From: PALSA-612 sp963765295
GTDB taxonomy: Bacteria; Actinomycetota; Thermoleophilia; Gaiellales; Gaiellaceae
Assembly (NCBI GenBank): GCA_963765295.1
Contig: CAVXVO010000002.1
Span: 100,889-164,888, forward strand
Direction: 5' to 3'
Length of the DNA stretch: 64,000 bases
The notes beneath the pieces are model-generated. The model searched no databases, was not told the origin of the DNA, and was given only the letters and a program-made list of their open reading frames with translations. Position 1 is the stretch's first letter. Each line of letters begins with the position of its first letter. The position numbers and the translations under genes were made by a program. This document shows positions 1-8,016 of this stretch, in pieces.

Positions 1-46
1 GCGTCGCTCGTTGCGAGCGGGTTCGACCCCTCGAAGTAGCACCTGT

Positions 47-78
47 TTGATTTCCGTACCTAGGTACGGGTCTATAGT
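47..78 (+). promoter_or_regulatory. MerR-type promoter with palindromic operator
   Basis: A TTGATT -35-like box (47-52) and a TATAGT -10-like box (73-78) are separated by 20 bp, the over-long spacing typical of MerR-regulated promoters. The spacer holds a perfect 16-bp palindrome, CCGTACCTAGGTACGG (54-69), where a MerR dimer would bind. The gene it precedes encodes a MerR regulator, so autoregulation is inferred. The GTG start at 86 lies only 7 nt after the -10 box, so the transcript is probably leaderless. Confidence 0.7.
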
Positions 79-85
79 CAGCGGC

Positions 86-1498
86 GTGAGAGTCGGCGAG
101 GTCGCGGAACGCGCAGGAGTGAACGTCGAGACGCTGCGCTACTACGAGCGGCGGGGACTGTTGCCGGCGCCGGATCGCACGCCGAGCGGTCACCGCCGCT
201 ACGACGAGGAGACGGTGCGCTTCCTCGGAGCGATCAAGGAGGCACAGGCCGTCGGCTTCACGCTGGCAGAGATCGCCGAGTACCTGCGTGCGGCGCGTCG
301 CTCGACTGCGCCGTCGGAGGCGCTGCGGGTGCGAATGGCGGCGAAGATCGACCAGATCGACGCGCGGATCGCGGCGCTGCGGCGCATGCGCGACGAACTC
401 GCACGCGTCGTCGGCTGCGCCTGCACGTCGCTCGACCACTGCACCTGCGGCGCCGCGTACCTCGCCCGCCGCGGCGGCGCGCCGACGTCGCGGCCGTCGC
501 TCCTCCACGTCACCAACGGCGAAAGCGCCGGCAATACGCTGCGGCAGACCACGCTCGGCGGTGCCGTGCTGTCCTGGCAGGACGCGCTCCACGAGGGGCC
601 GGTGCCGGCGCTGCCACGGCGCGAGCTGCTGCGCACTCGCGCCCGCTTCCTCTCCGACTGCGGCTGGGGCCGCGAGCAGGCGCTGCTCTCCTCGTTCGAG
701 CGGCGCGACCGGCATCTGCTCGAGGCGCTCCGCGACGACCTCCAGGTGGTGCTCTGGTTCGAGCACGACCTCTACGACCAGCTCCAGCTCCTCGACGTGC
801 TCGCGCTCGCCCACACCGAGGGAGCCGCGCCCGAGCTGATCGTCGTCGGCTCCTTCCCCGGCCGGCCGTCCTTCGCCGGTCTGGGCGAGCTGACAGCGAG
901 CGAGCTCGAGACACTCTGGCCCTCCCGCAGCCTCGCGACACCGGCCGCGCGGGAAGCGGCCGCGAGCGCCTGGGCCGCCCTCGAGGCGCCGGAGCCCACC
1001 GCACTGGCCGAGTGGGCGACGCGTGACACCATGGAGCTGCCGTTCCTCGCCCCCGCGCTGAGGCGGCTGCTCGAGGAGCTGCCCGCGCCGGCGGACGGGC
1101 TCTCGGGGACGGAACGACGCGCACTCCACGCGGTCGCCGACGGCGCGCACTCACCTCCCGCCGCTTTCGTCGCAGCCCAACGACTCGAGGAGGCGCCCTT
1201 CCTCGGCGACGCCTGGTTCTACCGAACCCTCTCAGCACTCGGACAGGGAGAGACCAGGCTCCTCGAGACCGGCGACGGGACAGCGCTTCCCCCGCCGCCT
1301 CCACTCAGCGACAGCCAGCACTTCGCACGCCTCCGGCTGCGGGTGACGGCAAACGGAGAGCAGACGCTCCGGGGCGCCGCCGACCGGGTCGAACTCCTCG
1401 ACCTCGACCGCTGGATCGGCGGCACCCACGTCACGCCCGACAGCATCTGGCGCTGGGACGCGACCGAGCTGAAGCTCGTTCGACCATCTCGACGCTAG
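86..1498 (+). CDS. MerR-family regulator fused to a DUF1835-type domain
   Basis: The 470-residue protein starts with a MerR winged-helix DNA-binding domain (about residues 1-70, with VETLRYYERRGLLP and SGHRRY), then the coiled dimerisation helix. A cysteine-rich stretch (CACTSLDHCTC, near residue 112) sits where MerR proteins bind metals or sense thiols. From about residue 140 the sequence becomes a DUF1835-like domain (LHVTNGESAGNTLRQ, LHEGPVP), normally found as a separate protein. The join is in frame without a stop. GTG 86 was chosen because it opens the MerR domain directly after the promoter. I infer metal or redox sensing from the cysteines. The function of the DUF1835 part is unknown to me. 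Confidence 0.75.
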   Translation: MRVGEVAERAGVNVETLRYYERRGLLPAPDRTPSGHRRYDEETVRFLGAIKEAQAVGFTLAEIAEYLRAARRSTAPSEALRVRMAAKIDQIDARIAALRRMRDELARVVGCACTSLDHCTCGAAYLARRGGAPTSRPSLLHVTNGESAGNTLRQTTLGGAVLSWQDALHEGPVPALPRRELLRTRARFLSDCGWGREQALLSSFERRDRHLLEALRDDLQVVLWFEHDLYDQLQLLDVLALAHTEGAAPELIVVGSFPGRPSFAGLGELTASELETLWPSRSLATPAAREAAASAWAALEAPEPTALAEWATRDTMELPFLAPALRRLLEELPAPADGLSGTERRALHAVADGAHSPPAAFVAAQRLEEAPFLGDAWFYRTLSALGQGETRLLETGDGTALPPPPPLSDSQHFARLRLRVTANGEQTLRGAADRVELLDLDRWIGGTHVTPDSIWRWDATELKLVRPSRR

Positions 1499-1509
1499 GC
1501 AGCGGGGTC

Positions 1510-2898
1510 TCAGCGCACCGGCGGTACCGGATGGTTCGAGAGGAACATCTCGCCCGGGTCGTAGGCAGCCCTGACCCGCCGCAGCCGGCGGTAGGTCTCG
1601 GCCGCGTACAGACGGGCCGGGTCGACGCGCTCCTCGGCGAAGTTGAGGTACGTCCGCTCCGACTCCCACGGCGCGAGCGCAGCCTTCGTCCGGCCGACGG
1701 CCTCGCCGACGGCCGCGCCCATCTCCGGCGTCATCGCCATGCCGACCGCGTAGACCGCGTAGCCTGCGTCGATCGACCCGACCGCGCCGTGCGCCGCCGA
1801 GGGCTCGGCGAGCGCCCCACCCAGGTGGCGCACCTCGAGCGACAGGAGCGGCGCCACGCCGGTCGCGACGACCGCGTCGACGGCCTCGGCAGGGAAGTCG
1901 TCGAGGAACATCCCGTCGCCGACGCCCGGCACCGGCTTGGGCGGATCCATGTGCAGGTGCGGCAGCGCCGTCGGCGGCGCCGCTGCGAACGTGTCCATCG
2001 CCGGGCCGAGCTCGCGGAGCGGGGCGACCAGCTCCGCGCCCTCGCTCTCCGGGCCGGTGAACACGGCCTCGACGAGGACGAAGCTGTTGCCGCGCAGGGG
2101 CTCGGGGACGTCCGGGATCGGCGGGAAGTGCAGGATCCGGCCGAGTGACGTGACGGTGCCGGGCACGGTCTCGATCCACTCGCGCCAGGCGTGCAGCACC
2201 TCGCTCGCCCGCTCGACCGGCCAGAACATCGCGCCGGCGTAGAGGTCGGGCGTCTCGTACAAAGCGATCTCGAGCGCGGTGACGACCCCGAAGTTGCCAC
2301 CGCCGCCGCGCACGGCCCAGAAGAGATCCGGCTCGTTGTCGCGGTCGGCCCTGACGACACGTCCGTCGGCCGTGACGATCTCGACCGCGAGGACGCTGTT
2401 GGCCGACAGGCCGCGGCTGCGGGCAAGCCAGCCCATGCCGCCGCCGAGCGAGTAGCCGGCGACGCCGACGTCGGGCGAGGAGCCGTGCAGGACGACGAAG
2501 CCCTGCTCGGCCGCAGGCTCGACGACGTCGGCCCAGACCGCACCGCCCTCGACGCGTGCGCGGCGAGCCTCGGCGTCGATCTCGACGTGACGCATCCGCT
2601 CGGTCTTGACGAGGATCGCGTCCTCGAGCGACGCGAGCGCGGAAGCACCGTGACCCGTGCTCTGCGGGGCGATGCGCAGCCCGTGCACGCGGGCGAACTC
2701 GACGATCGCGACGACGTCCTCGGCCGACTCGACGAGCGCGACCGCGAACGGCCGCTGGTCGAGTGCGAGGTTCCAGGCCAGCCGGGCGGTGTCCCAGTTC
2801 GGCTCGCCCGGCAGGACGATCTCTCCGGCCACGCGTGTGCGGAGCGCGCGGATGTCGGCGCTGCTCGGTGCCTGGTTGTCGATGCTCAGAACGGACAT
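1510..2898 (-). CDS. FAD-linked oxidase (berberine-bridge-like)
   Basis: A 462-residue flavoprotein of the FAD_binding_4 plus BBE family. The FAD-binding half shows the PP-loop region STGHGASALA and the GGGMGWLARSRGLSANSV and VRGGGGNFGVVT segments. The C-terminal end has the BBE-type YLNFAEE and tail YDPGEMFLSNHPV. Members oxidise carbohydrates, alkaloids or other alcohols using covalently bound FAD; the substrate cannot be read here. The ATG at 2898 has a strong AAAGGAG ribosome site 8 bases upstream, which decides the start over a longer upstream reading frame. It ends 11 bp from the convergent MerR gene. No signal peptide is visible, so it is probably cytoplasmic. Confidence 0.85.
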   Translation of the reverse strand: MSVLSIDNQAPSSADIRALRTRVAGEIVLPGEPNWDTARLAWNLALDQRPFAVALVESAEDVVAIVEFARVHGLRIAPQSTGHGASALASLEDAILVKTERMRHVEIDAEARRARVEGGAVWADVVEPAAEQGFVVLHGSSPDVGVAGYSLGGGMGWLARSRGLSANSVLAVEIVTADGRVVRADRDNEPDLFWAVRGGGGNFGVVTALEIALYETPDLYAGAMFWPVERASEVLHAWREWIETVPGTVTSLGRILHFPPIPDVPEPLRGNSFVLVEAVFTGPESEGAELVAPLRELGPAMDTFAAAPPTALPHLHMDPPKPVPGVGDGMFLDDFPAEAVDAVVATGVAPLLSLEVRHLGGALAEPSAAHGAVGSIDAGYAVYAVGMAMTPEMGAAVGEAVGRTKAALAPWESERTYLNFAEERVDPARLYAAETYRRLRRVRAAYDPGEMFLSNHPVPPVR

Positions 2899-3022
2899 GG
2901 CGACTCCTTTCGATTGCTTGGCCAGGTTGTAATCCCGCGAGGCGCACTGCACCGTGCGGCCTCCATGCGTCCCGGGGTGCGGCTGTCCACACTCCTTACC
3001 GGGCTGTCGTAGGATCCGACCG

Positions 3023-3811
3023 GTGAGGGGAGGCAGGCCGATCCGCCGCGCGCTCGTCGCGCTCGCTCTCGTGGCCGGGCTCGTCGCGGCGCTGTCCGTC
3101 GGGGTCGCTGCCCGCAGCGCCGACTCGACGAAGGTCGTGCGCTGGAACCGGATCGGCGACGCCGGCTTGAACACGAGCCGCAGCGCCGTCGTCGCCCACT
3201 ACGGCGCGTTCTCGGGCAGCCTCAGCGTGACCAAGGCAGTCGAGGGCGGCGAGCTCGACGTCACGGTGATCCGCAGCCGGGTCGTGAACCTGTCGGAGGA
3301 CAGCCCGCGCTATTCGACGCCGGACCGCATCAAGGTCGGCATCAAGACCCCGAGCACGAAGACGTGGAAGGGGTTCACGTTCAACTCGAACTTCCAGTCG
3401 TGGGAACTGCCGTTCTGCTACGGCGGCATCAACGGCCGGGTCAACCTGGACACCGAGAACCGCATCATCCGCCGGATCATGATCGGCTTCTACTCGGGCG
3501 TCTGCCCGGGGCTGAAGCCGAAGCAGCCGCTGACCGCCGCCGACAAGGCCGCGATCACCGCGGTGATCAAGAAGGTGTCGAAGCCTGCGACGGTGAAGGC
3601 GAGCAGCTACAAGGTGGCGATCGACTCGAAGGAGTGGGCCTCGGCGCTGATCACGGGCAAGGATCCGCAAGGCCACCCGATCCAGCCTGCAGTCGCCGTC
3701 TTCCACCACGGCTCGACCTGGACGCTCGTCGACGTCGGCACCGACGCCGTCGGCTGCGAGCAGGTGCCGATCAAGCCGCTGACGCAGATCGGCAGCGACT
3801 GCCCGGGCTGA
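3023..3811 (+). CDS. Secreted or membrane-anchored hypothetical protein
   Basis: A 262-residue protein starting at GTG 3023. The first ~30 residues form a signal sequence: basic VRGGRPIRR, then a hydrophobic ALVALALVAGLVAALSVGVA core and an Ala-rich cleavage zone. The mature part is moderately basic, with predicted beta-rich stretches and three or four cysteines (FCYGG, VCPG, GCEQV, DCPG) that could form disulfides outside the cell. I recognise no family. It stands alone on this strand, 124 bp from the divergent FAD oxidase start, so a divergent promoter lies between. Longer upstream starts would bury the signal peptide. Confidence 0.6.
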   Translation: MRGGRPIRRALVALALVAGLVAALSVGVAARSADSTKVVRWNRIGDAGLNTSRSAVVAHYGAFSGSLSVTKAVEGGELDVTVIRSRVVNLSEDSPRYSTPDRIKVGIKTPSTKTWKGFTFNSNFQSWELPFCYGGINGRVNLDTENRIIRRIMIGFYSGVCPGLKPKQPLTAADKAAITAVIKKVSKPATVKASSYKVAIDSKEWASALITGKDPQGHPIQPAVAVFHHGSTWTLVDVGTDAVGCEQVPIKPLTQIGSDCPG

Positions 3812-3819
3812 GCCCGGGC
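3801..3819. terminator. Candidate bidirectional hairpin between convergent genes
   Basis: Two copies of GCCCGGGC (3801-3808 and 3812-3819) can pair as an 8-bp GC stem with a 3-nt loop that is the TGA stop codon of the preceding gene. The hairpin sits between two convergent genes, as expected of a shared terminator. There is no T-tract, so an intrinsic terminator of the E. coli type is not shown. Confidence 0.35.
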
Positions 3820-3825
3820 GCAGCG

Positions 3826-4872
3826 TCAGGACGAGATCGTCGCCAGCACTACCGGGACGTTGAGCCCGAAGACCGGCGATCCGCTCGAGCGGAAGCTCGC
3901 CGTCGCCACGCCGCGCCACGTGGCGGACAGATAAACCGAGTACGAGACGGTCACGCTGATCGTGTCGCCGGCCTCGACGGTGGCCAGGTTCGGGTTGTCC
4001 AGCTGGAACGTCTCGCTCTCCGCCCCGACTGCGAACAGCCTGCTCTGGCCGCCGATCCCGCCCTCGACGTCCTGCTCCAGGATCTTCAGCGAGGGCCCGG
4101 TCGGGATGTCGTCGTTGCCGACGGTGACGTTCATGAACAGCTCGACCGCGACGTACACGCCCCCGGGGAAGAAGTAGTCGCCGGGCGCACCGACGAAGAT
4201 CGTCCCGAGCGGCGCGTAGAAGGCGCTGACGGAGAGCCGCCCGCTCTGGTCGGCAGTCGTCTCGAAGACGTGGGAGGTGACGATCTCGGCGCCCGCGATC
4301 GGCTGCTGGTAGCCGGCCTGGCTGAACGTCGGCGCCGCATTCGCGATCGCCGACGCCTTGAAACGGATCAGGCTCTTGCCGGCCGTCGGGAAGGGCGAGT
4401 CGGGCTGAGGCCCGTCGAAGCCGAAGCTGCCCGTGTTGAAGACGAACGGGAAGGTCGCGAACCCGGCAGGGCCGCTCGCCTTCCACATGCACGTCTGGGA
4501 GAGCGTCGGGCTGGGCGCGGCCGCGGCAAGACGCTTGCTTCGGATCGCCTTCTTGAACGCGGCGCGCCGCCGCTCCTCCTGGCGCGCGAGCAGCTTGACG
4601 GCGGCCGCCTCCTGCTCCTTCATCTGGCGCTGGATGAGCTCCCAGTCGGCCTCGGCGATCGCCGCCAGGGCATCGGCCGGTAGTCCGAGCCCTTTGGTCG
4701 CCTTCCGCGTCTCGCGTGCGGCGATTGCGATCCGGCGTGCCCGGTCGCGTTGCTCGCGAAGGCGGTACTCGGCGAGTCGACGGCGCTGCTCGAGAAACCC
4801 GCGGAGATGCTTCGGCACGTCCCGACTCGCCGGCGCAGGTCCGCCCTTGCCCGCCACAGTCGGGATCTTCAC
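3826..4872 (-). CDS. Hypothetical protein with charged coiled coil and beta-rich C-terminus
   Basis: A 348-residue protein of unknown function. Residues ~20-130 are rich in Arg, Lys, Glu and Ala (RRRLAEYRLREQRDRARR, LIQRQMKEQEAAAVK) and look like a long coiled coil. The rest (from about SQTCMW) is a Gly/Ser/Val-rich, beta-type region resembling structural or capsid-like proteins, but no known family is recognised. The proposed GTG at 4872 overlaps the pgi stop by 4 bases (GTGA), implying translational coupling to pgi. No clear ribosome site precedes it, so a later start is possible. No signal peptide is seen. Confidence 0.55.
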   Translation of the reverse strand: MKIPTVAGKGGPAPASRDVPKHLRGFLEQRRRLAEYRLREQRDRARRIAIAARETRKATKGLGLPADALAAIAEADWELIQRQMKEQEAAAVKLLARQEERRRAAFKKAIRSKRLAAAAPSPTLSQTCMWKASGPAGFATFPFVFNTGSFGFDGPQPDSPFPTAGKSLIRFKASAIANAAPTFSQAGYQQPIAGAEIVTSHVFETTADQSGRLSVSAFYAPLGTIFVGAPGDYFFPGGVYVAVELFMNVTVGNDDIPTGPSLKILEQDVEGGIGGQSRLFAVGAESETFQLDNPNLATVEAGDTISVTVSYSVYLSATWRGVATASFRSSGSPVFGLNVPVVLATISS

Positions 4873-6464
4873 ATATGGCGGGCGGCGCGGTAGCGCCGGA
4901 TCAGCGCGTTCGTCGACGAGTCGTGGCCGAGCTCCGGCTCGGCGTCGGCCTCCAGCTCCCCGGCGACCTTCGTCGCCAGCACCTTGCCGAGCTCGACGCC
5001 CCACTGGTCGAAGGAGTCGATCTCCCAGATCGTCCCCTGCGTGAACACCGAGTGCTCGTAGAGCGCGACGAGCCGGCCGAGCGCGTGCGGCGTCAGGCGC
5101 TCGAGGACGAACGTGTTCGTCGGCCGGTTGCCCTCGAAGGCGCGGTAGGGCTCGCCCGGGGGTGCCTCCTTACCGAACGCAAGCGCCTCCGTCTGCGCGA
5201 AGACGTTCGCGACCAGCAGGTCGTGGTGGCGGCCGAGCGGGTTCAGGGTCTGCTCGAAGACGAGGAAGTCGCACGGGATCACGTGCGTGCCCTGGTGGAT
5301 GAGCTGGTAGAAGCTGTGCTGGCCGTTCGTGCCCGGCTCGCCCCAGAACACGGGCCCTGTCGCGTAGTCGACGCGCTCGCCCGTCACCGTGACCGACTTC
5401 CCGTTCGACTCCATCGTCAGCTGCTGGAGGTAGGCGGGGAAGCGCTTCAGGTACTGCTCGTACGGCAGCACGGCCTGGGTTTCGGCGTCGAAGAAGTCGG
5501 CGTACCAGACCGTCAGCAGGCCCATCAGCACGGGCAGGTTCTGCGCGAACGGAGCCGTGCGGAAGTGCTCGTCGACAGCGTGGAAGCCGGCGAGCAGGTC
5601 GCGGAAGGCGTCGGGTCCGATCGCGAGCATCGTCGACAGGCCGATCGCGGAGTCCAGCGAGTAGCGGCCTCCGACCCAGTCCCAGAAGCCGAACATGTTG
5701 GCCGTGTCGATGCCGAACTTCGCCACCTCGGCCGCGTTCGTCGACACGGCGACGAAGTGCTTCGCGACGGCCGCCTCATCGCCGAGCGCCGCGAGCGCCC
5801 AGTCGCGGGCCGTGGACGCATTCGTCATCGTCTCGAGCGTCGTGAACGTCTTCGAGGAGACGACGAACAGCGTCTCCGCGGGGTCGAGGTCGCGGGTCGC
5901 CTCGGCGAAGTCGGTGCCGTCGACGTTGGAGACGAAGCGGAAGGCCAGGTCGCGCCGCGAGTAGAAGCGGAGCGCCTCGTACGCCATCACCGGGCCGAGG
6001 TCGGAGCCGCCGATGCCGATGTTGACGACGTTGCGGATCGGCTTGCCCGTATGGCCCGTCCACGCCCCGCTCCGCACGTGGTCGCAGAACGCGGCCATAC
6101 GGTCGAGCACCTCGAGCACCTCCGGCCGCGCGTACGGCGAGCCGGCGGGCGCGCGCAGCGCGACGTGGAGGACCGCGCGGTCCTCAGTGACGTTGATGTG
6201 CTCGCCCGCGAACATGGCGTCGATCCGCTCGCGGAGTCCGCAGTCCTCGGCCAGGCGTACGAGCAGCTCGATCGTCGCGTCCGCGATCCGGTTCTTCGAG
6301 TAGTCGAAGTAGACGCCTTCGGCCTCGACGGCGAGCCGCTCGCCACGGCGCGGGTCGGCGGCGAAGAGGTCGCGCAGGTGCTCGCGCCCGATCGTACGGT
6401 GGTGCTTCTCGAGTGCCTGCCAGGCGGGACGTTCGCGCAACGGCGGCCGGCTCACACTTCGCAT
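4869..6464 (-). CDS. pgi: Glucose-6-phosphate isomerase
   Basis: A 531-residue enzyme that interconverts glucose-6-phosphate and fructose-6-phosphate in the cytoplasm (glycolysis, gluconeogenesis). Family landmarks are in order: NIGIGGSDLGPVMA in the sugar-phosphate SIS fold, SSKTFTTLETMTNA, the signature FWDWVGGRYSLDSAIGLS, and GEPGTNGQHSFYQLIHQG with the catalytic His region. Length is normal (~550). ATG 6464 opens the conserved N-terminus (RPAWQALEKHH). It diverges from a NUDIX gene whose start is only 15 bp away, leaving no room for normal leaders on both. Confidence 0.95.
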   Translation of the reverse strand: MRSVSRPPLRERPAWQALEKHHRTIGREHLRDLFAADPRRGERLAVEAEGVYFDYSKNRIADATIELLVRLAEDCGLRERIDAMFAGEHINVTEDRAVLHVALRAPAGSPYARPEVLEVLDRMAAFCDHVRSGAWTGHTGKPIRNVVNIGIGGSDLGPVMAYEALRFYSRRDLAFRFVSNVDGTDFAEATRDLDPAETLFVVSSKTFTTLETMTNASTARDWALAALGDEAAVAKHFVAVSTNAAEVAKFGIDTANMFGFWDWVGGRYSLDSAIGLSTMLAIGPDAFRDLLAGFHAVDEHFRTAPFAQNLPVLMGLLTVWYADFFDAETQAVLPYEQYLKRFPAYLQQLTMESNGKSVTVTGERVDYATGPVFWGEPGTNGQHSFYQLIHQGTHVIPCDFLVFEQTLNPLGRHHDLLVANVFAQTEALAFGKEAPPGEPYRAFEGNRPTNTFVLERLTPHALGRLVALYEHSVFTQGTIWEIDSFDQWGVELGKVLATKVAGELEADAEPELGHDSSTNALIRRYRAARHM

Positions 6465-6479
6465 CGTACGCTGCACGGC

Positions 6480-6944
6480 GTGAAGAATCCGCTGCTGATC
6501 GTGGCCGACCGGCTTCGCCACGCCTACTGGTTCGTCGCCCGGCCGACCTCGGTCGGCGTGCTCGCGCTGGTCGTCGACGACGCCGGCCGGGTACTGCTCG
6601 TCGAGCTCACCTACCGCCGCGGCTGGTACCTCCCCGGGGGCGGCGTCCGCGGGCAGGAGCCGCTCGAGGACGCGCTCCGGCGGGAGCTGCGCGAGGAGGT
6701 CGGCATCGAGCCGACGGGCCCGCCGCGCCTCCACGGCGTCTACTCGAACTTCGCCGAGGGCAAGTCCGACTACATCGTCGTCTTCGTCGTCGAGGAGTGG
6801 GAGCGCCGGCCGGCGCGCAGCCTGGAGATCGAGGACAGCCGCTTCTTCGCGGCGGACGAGCTGCCCGAGGACGTCTCCGAGCCGGCGCGCAGGCGGGTCG
6901 CCGAGTACGCCGCCGGCACGACCGCTACGTCCGGTCAGTGGTGA
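6480..6944 (+). CDS. NUDIX hydrolase
   Basis: A 154-residue protein with a complete Nudix box from about residue 57 (G-x5-E-x7-REUxEExGU: GGVRGQEPLEDALRRE followed by LREEVGI), which binds Mg2+ and cleaves a nucleoside diphosphate linked to another moiety. The hydrophobic N-terminal stretch (SVGVLALVVDDAGRVLLVEL) is the first beta strands of the fold. The substrate cannot be assigned. GTG 6480 is the first start in frame after the pgi start on the other strand. Its stop lies 4 bp before the convergent membrane-protein gene. Confidence 0.85.
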   Translation: MKNPLLIVADRLRHAYWFVARPTSVGVLALVVDDAGRVLLVELTYRRGWYLPGGGVRGQEPLEDALRRELREEVGIEPTGPPRLHGVYSNFAEGKSDYIVVFVVEEWERRPARSLEIEDSRFFAADELPEDVSEPARRRVAEYAAGTTATSGQW

Positions 6945-6947
6945 AGG

Positions 6948-7934
6948 TCAGGTGGCCGCGGGCGCGCGGCGCCGGCTCATTCGCCGGAGCTTCGGCAGCC
7001 CCGCGAAGGCCGGGATCACGGGCAGCCAGAGGTTCATGACCCGGTAGACGAGCACCGCGAGCACGGCGGGGGCGAGCGCGATCCCGACCCAGCTGAGCGA
7101 CAGCGGCAGCAGCGCGTCCACGATCCCTGCGCCTCCGAGCGGGAGCGTCCGCCGGGTCAGCGCGTACCCGGTCGCGTAGCCGATGACGAGCAGCGCGACC
7201 GGCGGCGGCTGCTGGAAGAACACGTGGAGCGCCGCCCACAGGCACGCGATGTCGCCGACCCAGTAGAGGGCGATGCCGACGAAGGCGAGGCCGGACGGGA
7301 CCGGGCGCGTCACCAGGCAGCGGACGAGGCTCAGCGCCTCGAACGCGTAGTCGATGTGGCGCCGCCAGCCGGACCCGAGGTCGAACCGCTTGCGGAAGTA
7401 GAGCAGCGCCGCGGCGGCCGCGAAGCCGACGGGCACGCCGACGATCCACGGCAGCGTGAGCGCCGTGTCGAGGTCAGGGTGTGCGTTGATGACGATGTAC
7501 AGCGCCGCCGCCATCGCCGCCGGCGCGAGGACGACGTACTCCAGGACGCCGAGGCCGAGGACCCGCTGGCGCGCCTCGCCCGCGGGCACGCCGGCGCTCT
7601 TCAGCACCGCCTCGTCGAGCGAGAAGCCGCCCGCGGCCACGAAGACGCCGAACCCGGACGCGACCGCGGCGGCCGTTCCGGAGAGCTCGAGCTCCGCCGT
7701 TCCGTCGTCCGCCCGCGTGACCTCGCGATAGGCGACGACGTACCCGAGGTAGCTCACGATCTCGGCACCGAGCGCGACCGGCACCCAGATCCAGTGGACG
7801 TGGAGGAGCCGGTGGAAGACCGTGAGCGGCCCCGCCGACCAGGCGACTCCGAACAGCGCCCCGTAGGCGAGCACCGCGGCGAGGGTCAGCGCGGCAGCGA
7901 CACGATGCTTCTTGTACAGGTAGTCGAACGCCAC
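6948..7934 (-). CDS. YbhN/UPF0104-like multi-spanning membrane protein
   Basis: A 328-residue integral membrane protein with about eight hydrophobic helices (for example LTLAAVLAYGALFGVAWSAG and WIWVPVALGAEIVSYLGYVV). The layout and the Gly-rich motif TRRTLPLGGAGIVDALLP near the C-terminal third fit the lysylphosphatidylglycerol-synthase transmembrane/UPF0104 family, whose members include lipid flippases. A PLGGAG segment before an acidic residue is typical. It lacks the soluble aminoacyl-transferase domain, so lysyl-PG synthesis itself is not implied. It ends in a basic tail (RRMSRRR). Substrate unknown. Confidence 0.7.
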   Translation of the reverse strand: MAFDYLYKKHRVAAALTLAAVLAYGALFGVAWSAGPLTVFHRLLHVHWIWVPVALGAEIVSYLGYVVAYREVTRADDGTAELELSGTAAAVASGFGVFVAAGGFSLDEAVLKSAGVPAGEARQRVLGLGVLEYVVLAPAAMAAALYIVINAHPDLDTALTLPWIVGVPVGFAAAAALLYFRKRFDLGSGWRRHIDYAFEALSLVRCLVTRPVPSGLAFVGIALYWVGDIACLWAALHVFFQQPPPVALLVIGYATGYALTRRTLPLGGAGIVDALLPLSLSWVGIALAPAVLAVLVYRVMNLWLPVIPAFAGLPKLRRMSRRRAPAAT

Positions 7935-8016
7935 GGCTCACATCACCTTACCCGGGGTCGCGGCGCGGAAAACGGCTCTACATGAGGACTGGCGGACCCT
8001 TAACCTGGCGAATTCG

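Noticed and set aside
1..40. GGGTTCGACCCC near the left end as a possible tRNA T-arm
   Set aside because: No 5-bp T-stem and no acceptor or anticodon arm can be paired within the available sequence.
510..1304. Long Arg/Ala/Gly-rich minus-strand frame opposite the MerR-DUF1835 gene
   Set aside because: Antisense shadow of a high-GC gene: no domain, no ribosome site, composition typical of a wrong frame. The same applies to the long frames at 1531-2148, 3364-4683, 4716-6470, 10486-15100 and 23073-25844.
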